DNA of 64,000 nucleotides from Dinoroseobacter sp. (GTDB lineage: Bacteria > Pseudomonadota > Alphaproteobacteria > Rhodobacterales > Rhodobacteraceae), in assembly GCA_030066795.1 (NCBI GenBank), contig JASJAW010000001.1, positions 186,001 to 250,000 of the forward strand, written 5' to 3'. Shown in pieces: positions 35,658-44,310 of the stretch. The notes beneath the pieces are model-generated. The model had not been told where the DNA came from and searched no databases. It saw nothing but the letters and a program-made list of their open reading frames with translations. Both the position numbers and the translations under genes were made by a program. How positions within the stretch are numbered: position 1 is the stretch's first letter; each line of letters begins with the position of its first letter.

Positions 35658-36346
35658 CCGAGATCGCGCAGCGCCCCTCTCCGAATTTCGGAGACAGGCG
35701 CGCGAATGCGATCCCGTCGCTCATCGTGTTGCACTACACCGCGATGACGGATGCGAAGGCTGCCTGCGATTGGCTTTGCAACCCCTCCGCAGAGGTCTCC
35801 GCGCATTATCTGATTTCCCGGCATGGCGATATCATGCAGTTCGTTGCAGAGGAAAAGCGCGCGTGGCACGCAGGGGCTGGCAAGTGGGGCGCAATTTCAG
35901 ACATAAACAGCCATTCGATCGGTATCGAGCTCGATAATGATGGGTTCTCGCCCTTTTCCGAACCCCTTATGGCAGCGCTCGAAACCTTGCTGCCGGAGAT
36001 CGCGGGGCGCTGGGGCATTGCGTCCAAAGGGGTTATTGGGCATTCGGACATGGCGCCCGGGCGCAAGATCGATCCCGGTGCGCGTTTCGATTGGCGCCGC
36101 CTCGCGCAGCAAGGTCTCGCCATCTGGCCCAAAAGTCAGCAGGTGGCTTCGGTAGACGAAGGGCGTTTTGTGGCTGATCTTACGGCCTTTGGCGTGACCG
36201 CGGATGTCGACCTTGACGTCCGGCTCGCGGCGTTTCGATCCCGCTTCCGGCCTGGCGCAACCGGTCCACTCGCGTCTGCTGATATGGCTCTTGCTTCTGA
36301 CCTCGCCGCGCGGTTTCCCGTTGACGCTTGCGAGGCCAATGTCTAG
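35654..36346 (+). CDS. N-acetylmuramoyl-L-alanine amidase (AmpD-like) with non-canonical CTG start
   Basis: About 230 aa. Amidase_2 zinc enzyme that cleaves the MurNAc-L-Ala bond in cell-wall recycling. SLIVLHYTAM holds the first zinc His, followed by VSAHYLISRHGDI, AWHAGAGKWG, SIGIELDNDG and GHSDMAPGRKIDPG with the second His and the Asp. The domain begins at QRPSPNFGDRR. Upstream to the in-frame stop at 35576-35578 there is no ATG, GTG or TTG. The first canonical codon, GTG at 35726, would cut off the first strand. The CTG at 35654 overlaps the lipoprotein stop as CTGA and is the best start. No good ribosome site; coupling seems likely. Confidence 0.85.
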   Translation: MTEIAQRPSPNFGDRRANAIPSLIVLHYTAMTDAKAACDWLCNPSAEVSAHYLISRHGDIMQFVAEEKRAWHAGAGKWGAISDINSHSIGIELDNDGFSPFSEPLMAALETLLPEIAGRWGIASKGVIGHSDMAPGRKIDPGARFDWRRLAQQGLAIWPKSQQVASVDEGRFVADLTAFGVTADVDLDVRLAAFRSRFRPGATGPLASADMALASDLAARFPVDACEANV

Positions 36347-36356
36347 CTCCACGTAT

Positions 36357-36730
36357 GTGCAGGGGGGCTGGATGGCCGCGGCCGTCAGGTCGAGGAAAGT
36401 CCGGACTCCAAGAAGCAACGGTGCCGGGTAACGCCCGGGCGGGGAAACCCGACGGAAAGCGCCACAGAAATGAAACCGCCCCGGCGTGCCGGGGTAAGGA
36501 TGAAACGGTGGGGTAAGAGCCCACCGCGGGGCTGGCAACAGTCCCGGCACGGCAAGCCCCACCGGGAGCAATGCCAAATAGGGACCCCGTGGCGCGCGAG
36601 CGCCGGGACGCTTCAGCCCAGGGGTCCGGGTTGGCAGCTAAAGCGTGCTCGGTAACGAGCCGCTTAGAGGAATGGTCATCCACGGGGGTAACCCCTGGAC
36701 AGAATCCGGCTTACAGGCCCGCCTGCGCAC
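36357..36730 (+). ncRNA. rnpB: RNase P RNA (class A)
   Basis: The conserved core CGAGGAAAGTCCGGACTCC is present near the 5' end (about 36390), followed by GGGTAACGCCCGG, the GAAACCCGACGGAAAGCGCCACAG stretch as separate conserved elements, and the universal 3' segment AGAATCCGGCTTACAGGCC. The ends pair (GTGC-AGG-GGGC with GCCC-GCCT-GCGCAC), forming P1, which I used to set the boundaries to within a few bases. It is the catalytic RNA of tRNA 5' processing. Confidence 0.96.
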
Positions 36731-36835
36731 GCTTTCCCGGTTGACAGCCCGCTTCAGCCGGGTAAAAGCCGGGCTTCAAGTTTGCCGAAGGGCCAAGGCG
36801 CCCTTTGCCCGTAACCCCGTCAAGGAGCTCACACC

Positions 36836-37003
36836 ATGGCGAAGCCGACCACGATCAAGATCCGCCTGAACTCCACCGCGGATACCGGCCACTTTTATGT
36901 GACCAAAAAAAACGCGCGCACCATGACCGAGAAAATGGTCGTCAAGAAATACGACCCGGTTGCGCGTAAGCACGTCGAATACAAAGAAGGCAAGATCAAG
37001 TAG
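36836..37003 (+). CDS. rpmG: 50S ribosomal protein L33
   Basis: 55 aa: [20 protein letters not shown] followed by a Lys-rich C-terminal half ending in YKEGKIK. This is the cysteine-free L33 type. CAAGGAGCT precedes the ATG at 36836. A strong intrinsic terminator follows at once. Confidence 0.95.
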   Translation: MAKPTTIKIRLNSTADTGHFYVTKKNARTMTEKMVVKKYDPVARKHVEYKEGKIK

Positions 37004-37026
37004 ACCTGCCAAGTCCGACGCGATGA

Positions 37027-37061
37027 AAAGGCCGCGCCGACACGCGCGGCTTTCCTTTTTT
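37027..37061 (+). terminator. Intrinsic terminator after rpmG
   Basis: GCCGCGC and GCGCGGC pair around a 6-base loop, with flanking A/T pairs and a downstream TTTCCTTTTTT run. Confidence 0.9.
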
Positions 37062-37073
37062 GGGGATCGATCC

Positions 37074-37586
37074 ATGTCTTGGGGCATGAACGTTTCGATC
37101 CGCCCCGCTACAATTCAGGATATCGAGCCCGTCGATGGCCTGCTTTCGGTCAGCTATCCCAAATTACTGAAAAGCGACTACGCCCCCTCGACTATGGTAA
37201 CAGCATTGCCGTTGATTTCCCGTGCCCAACCGGCGCTGGTGACCTGCGGAACGTATTTCGTTCTGGAAGAAAGCGGAGCGATGCATGCCGCAGGAGGTTG
37301 GACACGGGGAGCTCCGAAAGGGTCAACCTATGTTCCGCTGCGCGGCCACGTCCGGCATGTGGTGACTGATCACCGTCAGACCCGCCGAGGCTTCGGGCGG
37401 GCCCTGATTGAGCATATCTGTCACTCCGCAAGGACAACCGGCATCGAAACCCTCGAAGTGCTATCGACGCTGACAGCTGTTCCGTTCTATCGGGCGATGG
37501 GTTTTTCTGGCGCAGAGAAGGTCCATGTGCCGATTGGGCCCGCGAACCTGCCATTCCAATCAGTTCGGATGGTGCGTGACCTCTAG
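37074..37586 (+). CDS. GNAT family N-acetyltransferase
   Basis: 170 aa. GNAT fold: NVSIRPATIQDIEPVDGLLS at the start, then the acetyl-CoA motif HVVTDHRQTRRGFGRALIEH (about residues 97-116; the RxxGxGR/A variant is QTRRGFGRA) and VPFYRAMGFSGAEKV near the end. The acceptor is unknown. Start is either the ATG at 37074 or at 37086, both with a G-rich site before them. Confidence 0.88.
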   Translation: MSWGMNVSIRPATIQDIEPVDGLLSVSYPKLLKSDYAPSTMVTALPLISRAQPALVTCGTYFVLEESGAMHAAGGWTRGAPKGSTYVPLRGHVRHVVTDHRQTRRGFGRALIEHICHSARTTGIETLEVLSTLTAVPFYRAMGFSGAEKVHVPIGPANLPFQSVRMVRDL

Positions 37587-37686
37587 GTTACGGTCTTTGT
37601 GAGATTCCACGACGCCCCCAAAAAAGCCGCGATCTCGCCATCTTGGTCTTTGATAACGCCGGAAATTCCAAAGCCGGAGACATCAA

Positions 37687-38157
37687 ATGCGTCCGCTGTT
37701 TTTACTGGTCCCTGTAGTGGCGCTTAGCGCTTGCTCGCCCAACCCAACGGGTTTTGACAAATATCCAGTCGGCTCGTCGACTGCAGCGATAGAGGCACGG
37801 GATGCGCAGCAAGCTCAGTCTGTCGCAAGAAGGTCCGCACCCAACTTCTCGTTCACATCTGCTGAGATGCGCCGCAACAACACGCCTGTCTCTCAGAACG
37901 AGGCTGCGGTTCGGTCCATGGAAGAACGCAAGTCGCGCAAGGGCATTGCACTGGATGCCGGAGGCCAGAGCTTTGTAGTCACGCAGGTGAACTACGACGG
38001 GTACGATTTCCTTGTCGCCCATGCAGACAGGGCCGGTGGGGCTGTCGATCAATCCGAAGCGCTCAAAAGCATGGTCGACACGGTAAGCGCCTGTTCCCCG
38101 TCGGGCCCAGCATGGCGTGGGTCGTCATCCTATGCTGTTGCACTCTCCTGTCTCTGA
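37687..38157 (+). CDS. Hypothetical lipoprotein
   Basis: 156 aa. LFLLVPVVALSAC is a lipoprotein signal with lipobox ALSAC. The mature part is rich in Ala, Gln and Ser, with two cysteines near the C-terminus (VSACSPSG and ALSCL) that may bond. No family recognised. It is followed by a bidirectional terminator shared with the convergent BI-1 gene. Confidence 0.75.
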   Translation: MRPLFLLVPVVALSACSPNPTGFDKYPVGSSTAAIEARDAQQAQSVARRSAPNFSFTSAEMRRNNTPVSQNEAAVRSMEERKSRKGIALDAGGQSFVVTQVNYDGYDFLVAHADRAGGAVDQSEALKSMVDTVSACSPSGPAWRGSSSYAVALSCL

Positions 38158-38174
38158 CGACAGAGGCAACAAAC

Positions 38175-38205
38175 AAAAAAAGGCCGGCGCATACGCCGGC
38201 CTTTT
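38175..38205. terminator. Bidirectional intrinsic terminator
   Basis: AGGCCGGCG, a CATA loop, CGCCGGCCT, flanked by a run of A on the left and TTTT on the right. It can end both the plus-strand lipoprotein transcript and the minus-strand BI-1 transcript. Confidence 0.92.
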
Positions 38206-38226
38206 CGTGTGCCTGTTCTGCGTTGA

Positions 38227-38949
38227 TTACTCTCGGTTGCCGAGGAACTGCAGCAAGAACATAAACATGTTGATAAAGTTGATGTAGAGCGACAGCGCGC
38301 CCATAATCGCCGATTTCGCCAACCATTCCTGATCGCCATACTGCGCATGCTGGATGTACTCGGACTTGATCCGCTGCGTGTCATAGGCTGTCAGAGCCGC
38401 GAAGATCAGCACACCAAGGACGGACACGGCGAACATGATTGCCGGCGAGCCAAGGAAGATGTTGATGATCGACGCTGCGATCAGGCCGATCACACCCATG
38501 ATCAGGAAGCGACCCCAGCCGCTGAGATCTTTCTTGGTGGTGTAGCCGTAAAGGCTTAGACCTGCGAACGCGATCGCTGTGACGAGGAACGTCTGCGCAA
38601 TCGAGATCCCGGTGTATGCGGCGAAAATCCAGCTGATGGACAGGCCCATCGCGGCTGCAAAGGCATAGAAGAACACCTGCGCGCCAGCGGCGGACAGTTT
38701 GTTGATCATTGCGCCAAAGGCGAAGACCATGATTAGCGGGGCAAACATCACCAGCCATTTCACCGGAGATCCGAAGATCGCAGCGATCATGGCAGGGCTT
38801 GTACCCACACCCCATGCCACGGCGCCGGTCAGAACCATCGCCACGGACATAAGGCCGTAAACCTTGTTGAAATGGGCGCGCAGACCCTCATCGATCTGCG
38901 CGGTGCGCACGCCTGCGCCAGCCGTGCGGATCGTGTCATATTGTGCCAT
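38227..38949 (-). CDS. Bax inhibitor-1/YccA family membrane protein
   Basis: 240 aa with seven hydrophobic helices. LRAHFNKVYGLMSVAMVLTG at the N-terminus and the central ALTAYDTQRIKSEYIQHAQY and C-terminal ALSLYINFINMFMFLLQFLG match the BI-1 (UPF0005) family, a pH-sensitive calcium leak channel in some bacteria. GGAGGG precedes the ATG at 38949. A perfect 11-bp dyad lies further upstream. Confidence 0.92.
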   Translation of the reverse strand: MAQYDTIRTAGAGVRTAQIDEGLRAHFNKVYGLMSVAMVLTGAVAWGVGTSPAMIAAIFGSPVKWLVMFAPLIMVFAFGAMINKLSAAGAQVFFYAFAAAMGLSISWIFAAYTGISIAQTFLVTAIAFAGLSLYGYTTKKDLSGWGRFLIMGVIGLIAASIINIFLGSPAIMFAVSVLGVLIFAALTAYDTQRIKSEYIQHAQYGDQEWLAKSAIMGALSLYINFINMFMFLLQFLGNRE

Positions 38950-39087
38950 AGAACCCTCCTTGAAAAAGAACGGACCGATGGCGCGGCCCGATTGCGTCAG
39001 ATATTGGCGGGTTTGCCAACTTTTTCAAGGGGTCTGAATGGCATGATAGCGACCCAAATTGGCGGATTTTCATTTGTTTTTGGCATT

Positions 39088-39127
39088 TGCGCAAAAATCT
39101 ATATCTAATATGTGAAATTTTTGCGCA
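39088..39127. repeat. Perfect 11-bp inverted repeat upstream of the BI-1 gene
   Basis: TGCGCAAAAAT and ATTTTTGCGCA are separated by 18 bp of AT-rich DNA. It lies between the DUF1127 stop (39133) and the BI-1 start (38949). It could be an operator for BI-1 or a transcript-ending hairpin of DUF1127, but no T-run follows on the minus strand. Confidence 0.6.
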
Positions 39128-39132
39128 TACGA

Positions 39133-39363
39133 TTACAAACGCCAGGTTGCGGGCACGTCCCATAAGCTGCGGTGGCTCTCTGCGTTTGCTTCTTCGCGGG
39201 TCACGCCAATGTCGCGCAGAAGATGCGCGTCGAGCTCTTTCAGGGCCGAACGCTGACGGCGCAGGGCGTCCAGATGGAGGAGGGTTTCGACACCGATACG
39301 GGGCAGAGCGGCGCGCAAGCGAGAAAAGGCAAACGACGAAGTTGCGTGAGATGAGCTGAACAC
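39133..39363 (-). CDS. DUF1127 (YjiS-like) small protein
   Basis: 76 aa. The DUF1127 core is RRQRSALKELDAHLLRDIGV (about residues 35-54), continuing with TREEANAES. Small Arg-rich proteins of this family act in phosphate/RNA-linked regulation in some alphaproteobacteria. Divergent from the LysR gene across a 126-bp AT-rich gap. Confidence 0.9.
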   Translation of the reverse strand: MFSSSHATSSFAFSRLRAALPRIGVETLLHLDALRRQRSALKELDAHLLRDIGVTREEANAESHRSLWDVPATWRL

Positions 39364-39460
39364 TACGATATCCTTTCTGATTCTTGATGGCTCAGGGCTG
39401 TTTCATTCTTTCTGTTGATGGATATGGCACCGTATGATATATTTTAAAAACGAATGATTG

Positions 39461-39475
39461 TGATTATATAAATCA
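39461..39475. promoter_or_regulatory. Possible LysR operator
   Basis: TGATT-ATATA-AATCA is a perfect 5-bp dyad of the T-N11-A type, 15 bp before the LysR-family gene in the divergent gap with DUF1127. Typical position for autoregulation. The AT-rich setting lowers confidence. Confidence 0.4.
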
Positions 39476-39489
39476 AGATTGGTGATGTA

Positions 39490-40344
39490 ATGCCCCGCAA
39501 TCTGGACATGACCGCTTTGCGTTCCTTTGTAGCTGTGGCCGAGAACGGTGGCGTGACCCGAGCCGCGGGGGTCCTGAACCTTACGCAATCGGCTGTCTCC
39601 ATGCAGCTCAAGCGGCTCGAAGAAGCACTTGGTTTGCCGCTGCTAGATCGATCCGGGCGCGGGATCGCGTTGACTGCAACGGGTGAGCAGCTTCTGGGCT
39701 ACGCGCGGCGGATGTTGTCCCTGAACGACGAGATTTACGCACGCATGACCGATCATGCCTTTGAGGGAGAGATCGTGCTTGGCGTGCCCCATGACATTGT
39801 CTACCCGGCGATTCCAAAGGTGTTGCAGAGATTCAATGCCGAGTATCCACGCGTGAAAGTGCAGCTCGTATCCTCCTTCACGATGCGTCTCAAACAGATG
39901 TTTGCGCGGGGCGAAGCGGCTGTGATCCTGACAACAGAGGATGAACCGGACGCCGGGGGCGAGACACTTTGTGAAATGCCTCTTGTCTGGGTTGGGGCAC
40001 CGGATGGTTCAGCCTGGCGACAGCGCCCGCTTCGGTTGGCGTTTGAACACAATTGTATCTTCCGCCGCTCGGTTCAGGATGCACTCGATCAGGCTGGCAT
40101 AGCTTGGGAAATGGCAGTGGAGGCCGACAATACCCGGACGATCGAGGCTAGCGTGTCCGCTGATCTCGGAGTGCATGCCATGATGGAAGGAATGGTGCCG
40201 TCTTACTTACAGCCGGTGGCCCACCAGGGCGAGCTACCGGCTTTGCCAACAAAACAGATCAACATGTACTCGAACCGACTTGCGAGTGACCCGGTCAGTC
40301 GCGATCTTATCGCTGGTTTGCGGCAGGCGTACAGTTCGCTCTAG
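39490..40344 (+). CDS. LysR family transcriptional regulator
   Basis: 284 aa. N-terminal helix-turn-helix LRSFVAVAENGGVTRAAGVL followed by NLTQSAVSMQLKRLEEALG (about residues 9-47), linker helix, then a two-lobed periplasmic-binding-like effector domain with GVPHDIVYPAIPKVLQRFNA. The effector is unknown. Its stop overlaps that of the convergent quinone oxidoreductase (CTAG), and it diverges from DUF1127. Confidence 0.92.
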   Translation: MPRNLDMTALRSFVAVAENGGVTRAAGVLNLTQSAVSMQLKRLEEALGLPLLDRSGRGIALTATGEQLLGYARRMLSLNDEIYARMTDHAFEGEIVLGVPHDIVYPAIPKVLQRFNAEYPRVKVQLVSSFTMRLKQMFARGEAAVILTTEDEPDAGGETLCEMPLVWVGAPDGSAWRQRPLRLAFEHNCIFRRSVQDALDQAGIAWEMAVEADNTRTIEASVSADLGVHAMMEGMVPSYLQPVAHQGELPALPTKQINMYSNRLASDPVSRDLIAGLRQAYSSL

Positions 40345-41303
40345 TCCATCGTTATCACGACTTTGCCGGTCGATTTGCGCGTGCGGAGAAGTTCAAGTCC
40401 TTCCTGAACGCGGTCGAAGGGCAGTTGGTGGCTGATGTGCGGTTTGATGCGACCTTCCGTGTGCCAGTCAAAGAGTTGGGACAGACTGTTCGTCAGGGCT
40501 GGAGCATTAAATTTCAGGAAGCCGCCCCAGTAGAAGCCGTGCACCGAGACGTTCTTGACGAGCAGGTGGTTGGGCTTGATCTCGGGCAACTTGCCGCTCG
40601 CAAAACCAATGAGAAGTATACGTGCTTCGGGATTACAGGCGCGCATGGCCTCCACGAAGGCGGGGCCACCGACAGGATCATAGACTACGTCTGCTCCTCC
40701 CAGCGCTTTCACTTGGTTGCGCAAGTCGCCGGCTTCGCTGTCGATCAAATGGTCCGCACCCGCCGCTTTGGCTTGAGCGAGCTTCTCGGTGCCCCGCGCG
40801 CAGGCAATCACCTCCGCGCCCATGACTTTTCCTATTTCAACTGCCGTTAATCCGACGCCACCCGCAGCTCCAAGGACTAGCAATCGTTCGCCCGGTTGCA
40901 TCCGTGCGGTATGTGACAAGGCTAGATGGGAGGTGCCATAGGCGATCTGAAATCCTGCGGCATCAGCAAATGCCATGCTATGTGGCATCGGCACACATCG
41001 CACAGCTGGAAAAACCCCATACTCTGCAAGTCCGCCATGTCCCCCGTAGACAGCGACGTGTTGGCCTTTCGAAAGACTGGTTACGCCGGCTCCGACAGCT
41101 TCCACTGTGCCGGCAACTTCCAGCCCAAGTGTGACAGGCAGCGGAGGTTTCTCTTGATATTCGCCTTTTGCCATCAAGAGGTCAGCGAAGTTCAGTCCAC
41201 AGGCAGCGATCCGCACTTGGACCTCTCCGGTGGCTGGATCACGAAGTGGTATATCCGCAAAATCTGGCGGCGCGGAGAGGTCATGGGAAACAAATGCGCG
41301 CAT
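40341..41303 (-). CDS. Zinc-independent NADPH:quinone oxidoreductase (MDR family)
   Basis: 320 aa. Medium-chain reductase fold. MRAFVSHDLSAPPDFADIPL begins the protein; GLNFADLLMAKGEYQEKPPL and TLGLEVAGTVEAVGAGV are the QOR-type substrate domain; LVLGAAGGVGLTAVEIGKVM is the NADPH-binding Rossmann motif. No structural zinc cysteines. The ATG at 41303 is chosen because 69 further in-frame codons upstream have no family resemblance. Confidence 0.92.
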   Translation of the reverse strand: MRAFVSHDLSAPPDFADIPLRDPATGEVQVRIAACGLNFADLLMAKGEYQEKPPLPVTLGLEVAGTVEAVGAGVTSLSKGQHVAVYGGHGGLAEYGVFPAVRCVPMPHSMAFADAAGFQIAYGTSHLALSHTARMQPGERLLVLGAAGGVGLTAVEIGKVMGAEVIACARGTEKLAQAKAAGADHLIDSEAGDLRNQVKALGGADVVYDPVGGPAFVEAMRACNPEARILLIGFASGKLPEIKPNHLLVKNVSVHGFYWGGFLKFNAPALTNSLSQLFDWHTEGRIKPHISHQLPFDRVQEGLELLRTRKSTGKVVITMD

Positions 41304-41673
41304 GTCTGGCTCAGGTGATTCTTGTGTTTGGAGTGGCGTGGCTACTGTATTTTGGTACGCTATTGCGCCCTTCAGGAATTGGCCAGCAAGCCGGTTTAAT
41401 TTGTCGAATTCTGTTCTGGTGCATATTTCCAACTTGCGAAAATTTGCAAAATGCAATGCAAAATGATAGACACGCATAAGGAGACTTAGTGCTCTGGGGG
41501 ACAATCTCACGGCTATGGGCGCTGATCTGCCATTTGGCGCGATCTTTACAAGACTCTTAGGTTTTCGTGTGAGATTAGTGATCTAATGTAACCGGCGCGA
41601 GCAGTCAGCGCCTCGACATCATCGAGTTGGTACGAAATTTGCTTGTGATGTTGGGAAGGCAAAGGAGATTGCG
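41304..41673. other. Intergenic region with TTTGCAAA-like repeats
   Basis: About 370 bp between the divergent quinone oxidoreductase and XRE genes, no supported ORF. Around 41431-41465 a cluster reads AACTTGCGAAAATTTGC then AAAATGCAATGCAAAATG, three near-repeats of a TTTGCAAA-type element that resembles the RamB/ScfR site. It also must hold promoters for both neighbours. Confidence 0.4.
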
Positions 41674-42042
41674 ATGAAACACCCTGTCGATGTTCACGTC
41701 GGAAAGCGGATGCGTCATCGGCGTTGGATGGTGGGTATGACCCAGCAACAACTGGCCGAGCGCGTCGGGATTAAATTTCAGCAGATTCAGAAATACGAAA
41801 CTGGTATGAACCGGGTCAGCGCCTCCCGGCTATGGGAAATCAGCGCTGCCATGAATGTGCAGCCGAGTTTTTTCTTTGAAGGCCTGGGCAACGATACTCC
41901 CGAGACAACATCGCCGGACTTGCCGGGCGATCTCCTGTCGGACAAGGAAGCGCTTGAGCTCGTGCGTTCCTACTATGCGATCCCTGAGACGCAGCGCCGT
42001 CGTCTTTTTGATCTTGCTCGTGTCCTAAGCGACGCGGCCTAA
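41674..42042 (+). CDS. XRE family helix-turn-helix regulator
   Basis: 122 aa. HTH_3 domain over residues 8-65: RMRHRRWMVGMTQQQLAERV and GIKFQQIQKYETGMNRVSAS. The C-terminal half contains LVRSYYAIPETQRRRLFDLA, as in a conserved alphaproteobacterial regulator type found near hisN or metK. Likely a repressor; target unknown. A GGAAGGCAAAGGAG site precedes the ATG. Confidence 0.9.
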   Translation: MKHPVDVHVGKRMRHRRWMVGMTQQQLAERVGIKFQQIQKYETGMNRVSASRLWEISAAMNVQPSFFFEGLGNDTPETTSPDLPGDLLSDKEALELVRSYYAIPETQRRRLFDLARVLSDAA

Positions 42043-42145
42043 TCTCGACTGTCTTCCCGCACGGTTTGAAAAACGTCTCTAGCGCCGCGCAGCCACTTCG
42101 GTAGCGCGGCGACACCAATTTTCCTCATATCGGCGGAGCCGCCGC

Positions 42146-42973
42146 ATGCAGAGTTCTGACACCGGGCCGTCTCCCTCGCTTTTGCCGGAGGCAGAAGCCT
42201 TGTGGAGTGTGGCCCACGCGCTCGCCGATGTGGCTCGGCCTGTCACACTTGCACATTTTCGCTCTTCGGCGCTCGATGTTGACAACAAGATTGCCGATGG
42301 GTTCGACCCGGTTACACAAGGTGATCGGCAGGCAGAAGCGGCCATGCGCGAGCTGATAGAAAGCCTGCGGCCTGACGACGCTATTCTCGGGGAGGAATTT
42401 GGCGCAAAGCCCGGCACTAGTGGCCTGACCTGGATTCTCGATCCAATCGATGGCACCCGCGCCTATCTGAGTGGCACCCCCACTTGGGGTGTGCTTATTG
42501 CGCTCAGCGATTCCAGTGGCCCACGTCTTGGGATCATCGATCAGCCGTTTATCGGTGAACGTTTTGCAGGTGGATTGGGTACGGCCGTGGCAGACGGGCC
42601 ACAAGGACCAAGCAGGATGACCACGCGTGCAACGCAAACGCTCGAAGACGCGATTCTGTTTACCACTTTTCCTGAGGTGGGAACACCAGATGAACGGACC
42701 GCATTCGAAGCCGTGGCAGAAAAGGTCAAGCTTACTCGCTACGGTATGGATTGCTACGCCTACGCACTGCTGGCTACCGGCCAGATAGATCTGGTCATCG
42801 AGGCCGGGCTGCAAGCCTATGACATTTGTGCGCCCATCGCTGTGATCGAGGCTGCTGGCGGGGTGGTCACGAACTGGGAAGGTGGTTCAGTGGCCGCCGG
42901 CGGGCGCGCTTTGGCCGCTGCCAATCCGCAGATTCATGCTGCGGCACTCGATTTCTTACGGCAGGTGCCGTGA
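42146..42973 (+). CDS. hisN: Histidinol-phosphatase, inositol-monophosphatase type
   Basis: 275 aa, IMPase superfamily. Metal-site motifs are ILGEEFGAK, WILDPIDGTRAYLSG and YDICAPIAVIEAAGG. The DGTRAYL form and regional pattern fit HisN, which removes phosphate from L-histidinol phosphate, although a broader inositol/other monophosphatase activity cannot be excluded. The stop overlaps the next start as GTGA. Confidence 0.88.
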   Translation: MQSSDTGPSPSLLPEAEALWSVAHALADVARPVTLAHFRSSALDVDNKIADGFDPVTQGDRQAEAAMRELIESLRPDDAILGEEFGAKPGTSGLTWILDPIDGTRAYLSGTPTWGVLIALSDSSGPRLGIIDQPFIGERFAGGLGTAVADGPQGPSRMTTRATQTLEDAILFTTFPEVGTPDERTAFEAVAEKVKLTRYGMDCYAYALLATGQIDLVIEAGLQAYDICAPIAVIEAAGGVVTNWEGGSVAAGGRALAAANPQIHAAALDFLRQVP

Positions 42974-44310
42974 CCGAGTGCCTTCTGCAGAACGCGCGGA
43001 CGGTGGTCACGATGGACGCCGCGCGCCGTGAACTGGTCGGCGCGGATATCCTTATTCGCGACGGTACGATCTTAGCCGTAGGGCAGGGGTTGTCGACTGA
43101 CGGCAGAATTCTGTCGGCGCAGGGGTGCGTCGTTACACCTGGTCTGATTAACACGCACCATCATCTCTATCAGACCCTCACCCGTACAGTGCCTTCGGCC
43201 CAGGACGCGCTGCTTTTTGGGTGGTTGCAGACACTCTATCCGATCTGGGCTCGGATGACGCCAGAAGATGTTCGCAGCGCTACAGCCGTCGGCCTCGCGG
43301 AACTCGCGCTCACCGGCTGTACCCTGTCTTCAGATCACCTGTATCTTTTTCCAAACGGTACACGGCTGGAGGATACGATAGAGGCTGCAGAAGAGATTGG
43401 CGTCAGATTTCATCCCACGCGAGGGGCCATGTCGATCGGCGAAAGCGCTGGTGGCCTGCCGCCCGACAGTCTGGTGGAAGACGAAGCCGCGATCCTCGAC
43501 GACTGCATCCGCGTCGTTGATGCCTTCCACGACCCGTCCCCCGGCGCGATGGTGCAGGTGGGGCTTGCGCCGTGCTCCCCTTTTTCGGTGAGCCGCGAAC
43601 TGATGCGGGACGCGGCTTTGCTCGCGCGCGACAAAGGAGTGCGGTTGCACACTCATCTGGCGGAAAATGATGAGGATGTCGCCTACAGCCTTGCTCAGTT
43701 CGGTTGCCGTCCGGGGCAGTATGCCGAAGACCTCGGCTGGACCGGCGCGGATGTCTGGCACGCCCATTGCGTTAAACTCGACGCGGCCGAGATCGACCTC
43801 TTCGCGCGCACAAAAACGGGTGTGGCCCATTGCCCCTGCTCCAATTGCCGGCTTGGCTCTGGCATCGCCCCCGTGCGGGCGATGCGGGATGCTGGCGTAC
43901 CCCTAGCGCTGGGCGTTGATGGCTCCGCCTCCAACGATGCCGGGTCTTTGATTGCTGAAGCGCGCCAGTCGATGCTGCTCCAACGCGTTCAAAACGGAGC
44001 CGATGCGATGGCTGCGCGCGAAACGCTGGAGATCGCGACCCTCGGCGGGGCGGAAGTGCTGGGCAGAGCAACGGAGCTTGGCCAGATCGCGCCCGGTTTC
44101 CGCGCTGATCTGGCGGTATGGGATGTCTCTGGGCTGGAGGCCGCGGGGGCCTGGGACCCGGTTGCAGCCCTCGTGCTTTCGGGGCCCGCTCGGGTGCGGG
44201 ACCTAATGGTGGAAGGGCGTCTGGTGGTGGAGGGCGGCGCGCTGACTAATGTTAATGAGGCACGCCTAGTTGCGGATCAGACCCGCGCGCTCGCCCGGGT
44301 GATGGCATGA
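42970..44310 (+). CDS. 8-oxoguanine deaminase-like amidohydrolase
   Basis: 446 aa, amidohydrolase superfamily. LINTHHHLYQTLTRTVPSAQ contains the HxH zinc pair, HTHLAENDEDVAYS and VWHAHCVKLDAAEI give the further His, and LGVDGSASNDAGSLIAEARQ the catalytic Asp. The pattern fits 8-oxoguanine deaminase / hydroxydechloroatrazine ethylaminohydrolase homologues. The GTG at 42970 overlaps the hisN stop (GTGA). Together with guaD downstream on the other strand, it points to purine salvage or damaged-guanine removal. Confidence 0.88.
   Translation: MTECLLQNARTVVTMDAARRELVGADILIRDGTILAVGQGLSTDGRILSAQGCVVTPGLINTHHHLYQTLTRTVPSAQDALLFGWLQTLYPIWARMTPEDVRSATAVGLAELALTGCTLSSDHLYLFPNGTRLEDTIEAAEEIGVRFHPTRGAMSIGESAGGLPPDSLVEDEAAILDDCIRVVDAFHDPSPGAMVQVGLAPCSPFSVSRELMRDAALLARDKGVRLHTHLAENDEDVAYSLAQFGCRPGQYAEDLGWTGADVWHAHCVKLDAAEIDLFARTKTGVAHCPCSNCRLGSGIAPVRAMRDAGVPLALGVDGSASNDAGSLIAEARQSMLLQRVQNGADAMAARETLEIATLGGAEVLGRATELGQIAPGFRADLAVWDVSGLEAAGAWDPVAALVLSGPARVRDLMVEGRLVVEGGALTNVNEARLVADQTRALARVMA

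Noticed and set aside
36180-36830. ORFs over the RNase P RNA region
   Set aside because: Several frames of 60-170 codons cross this stretch on both strands, but the sequence is a structural RNA with all conserved RNase P elements.
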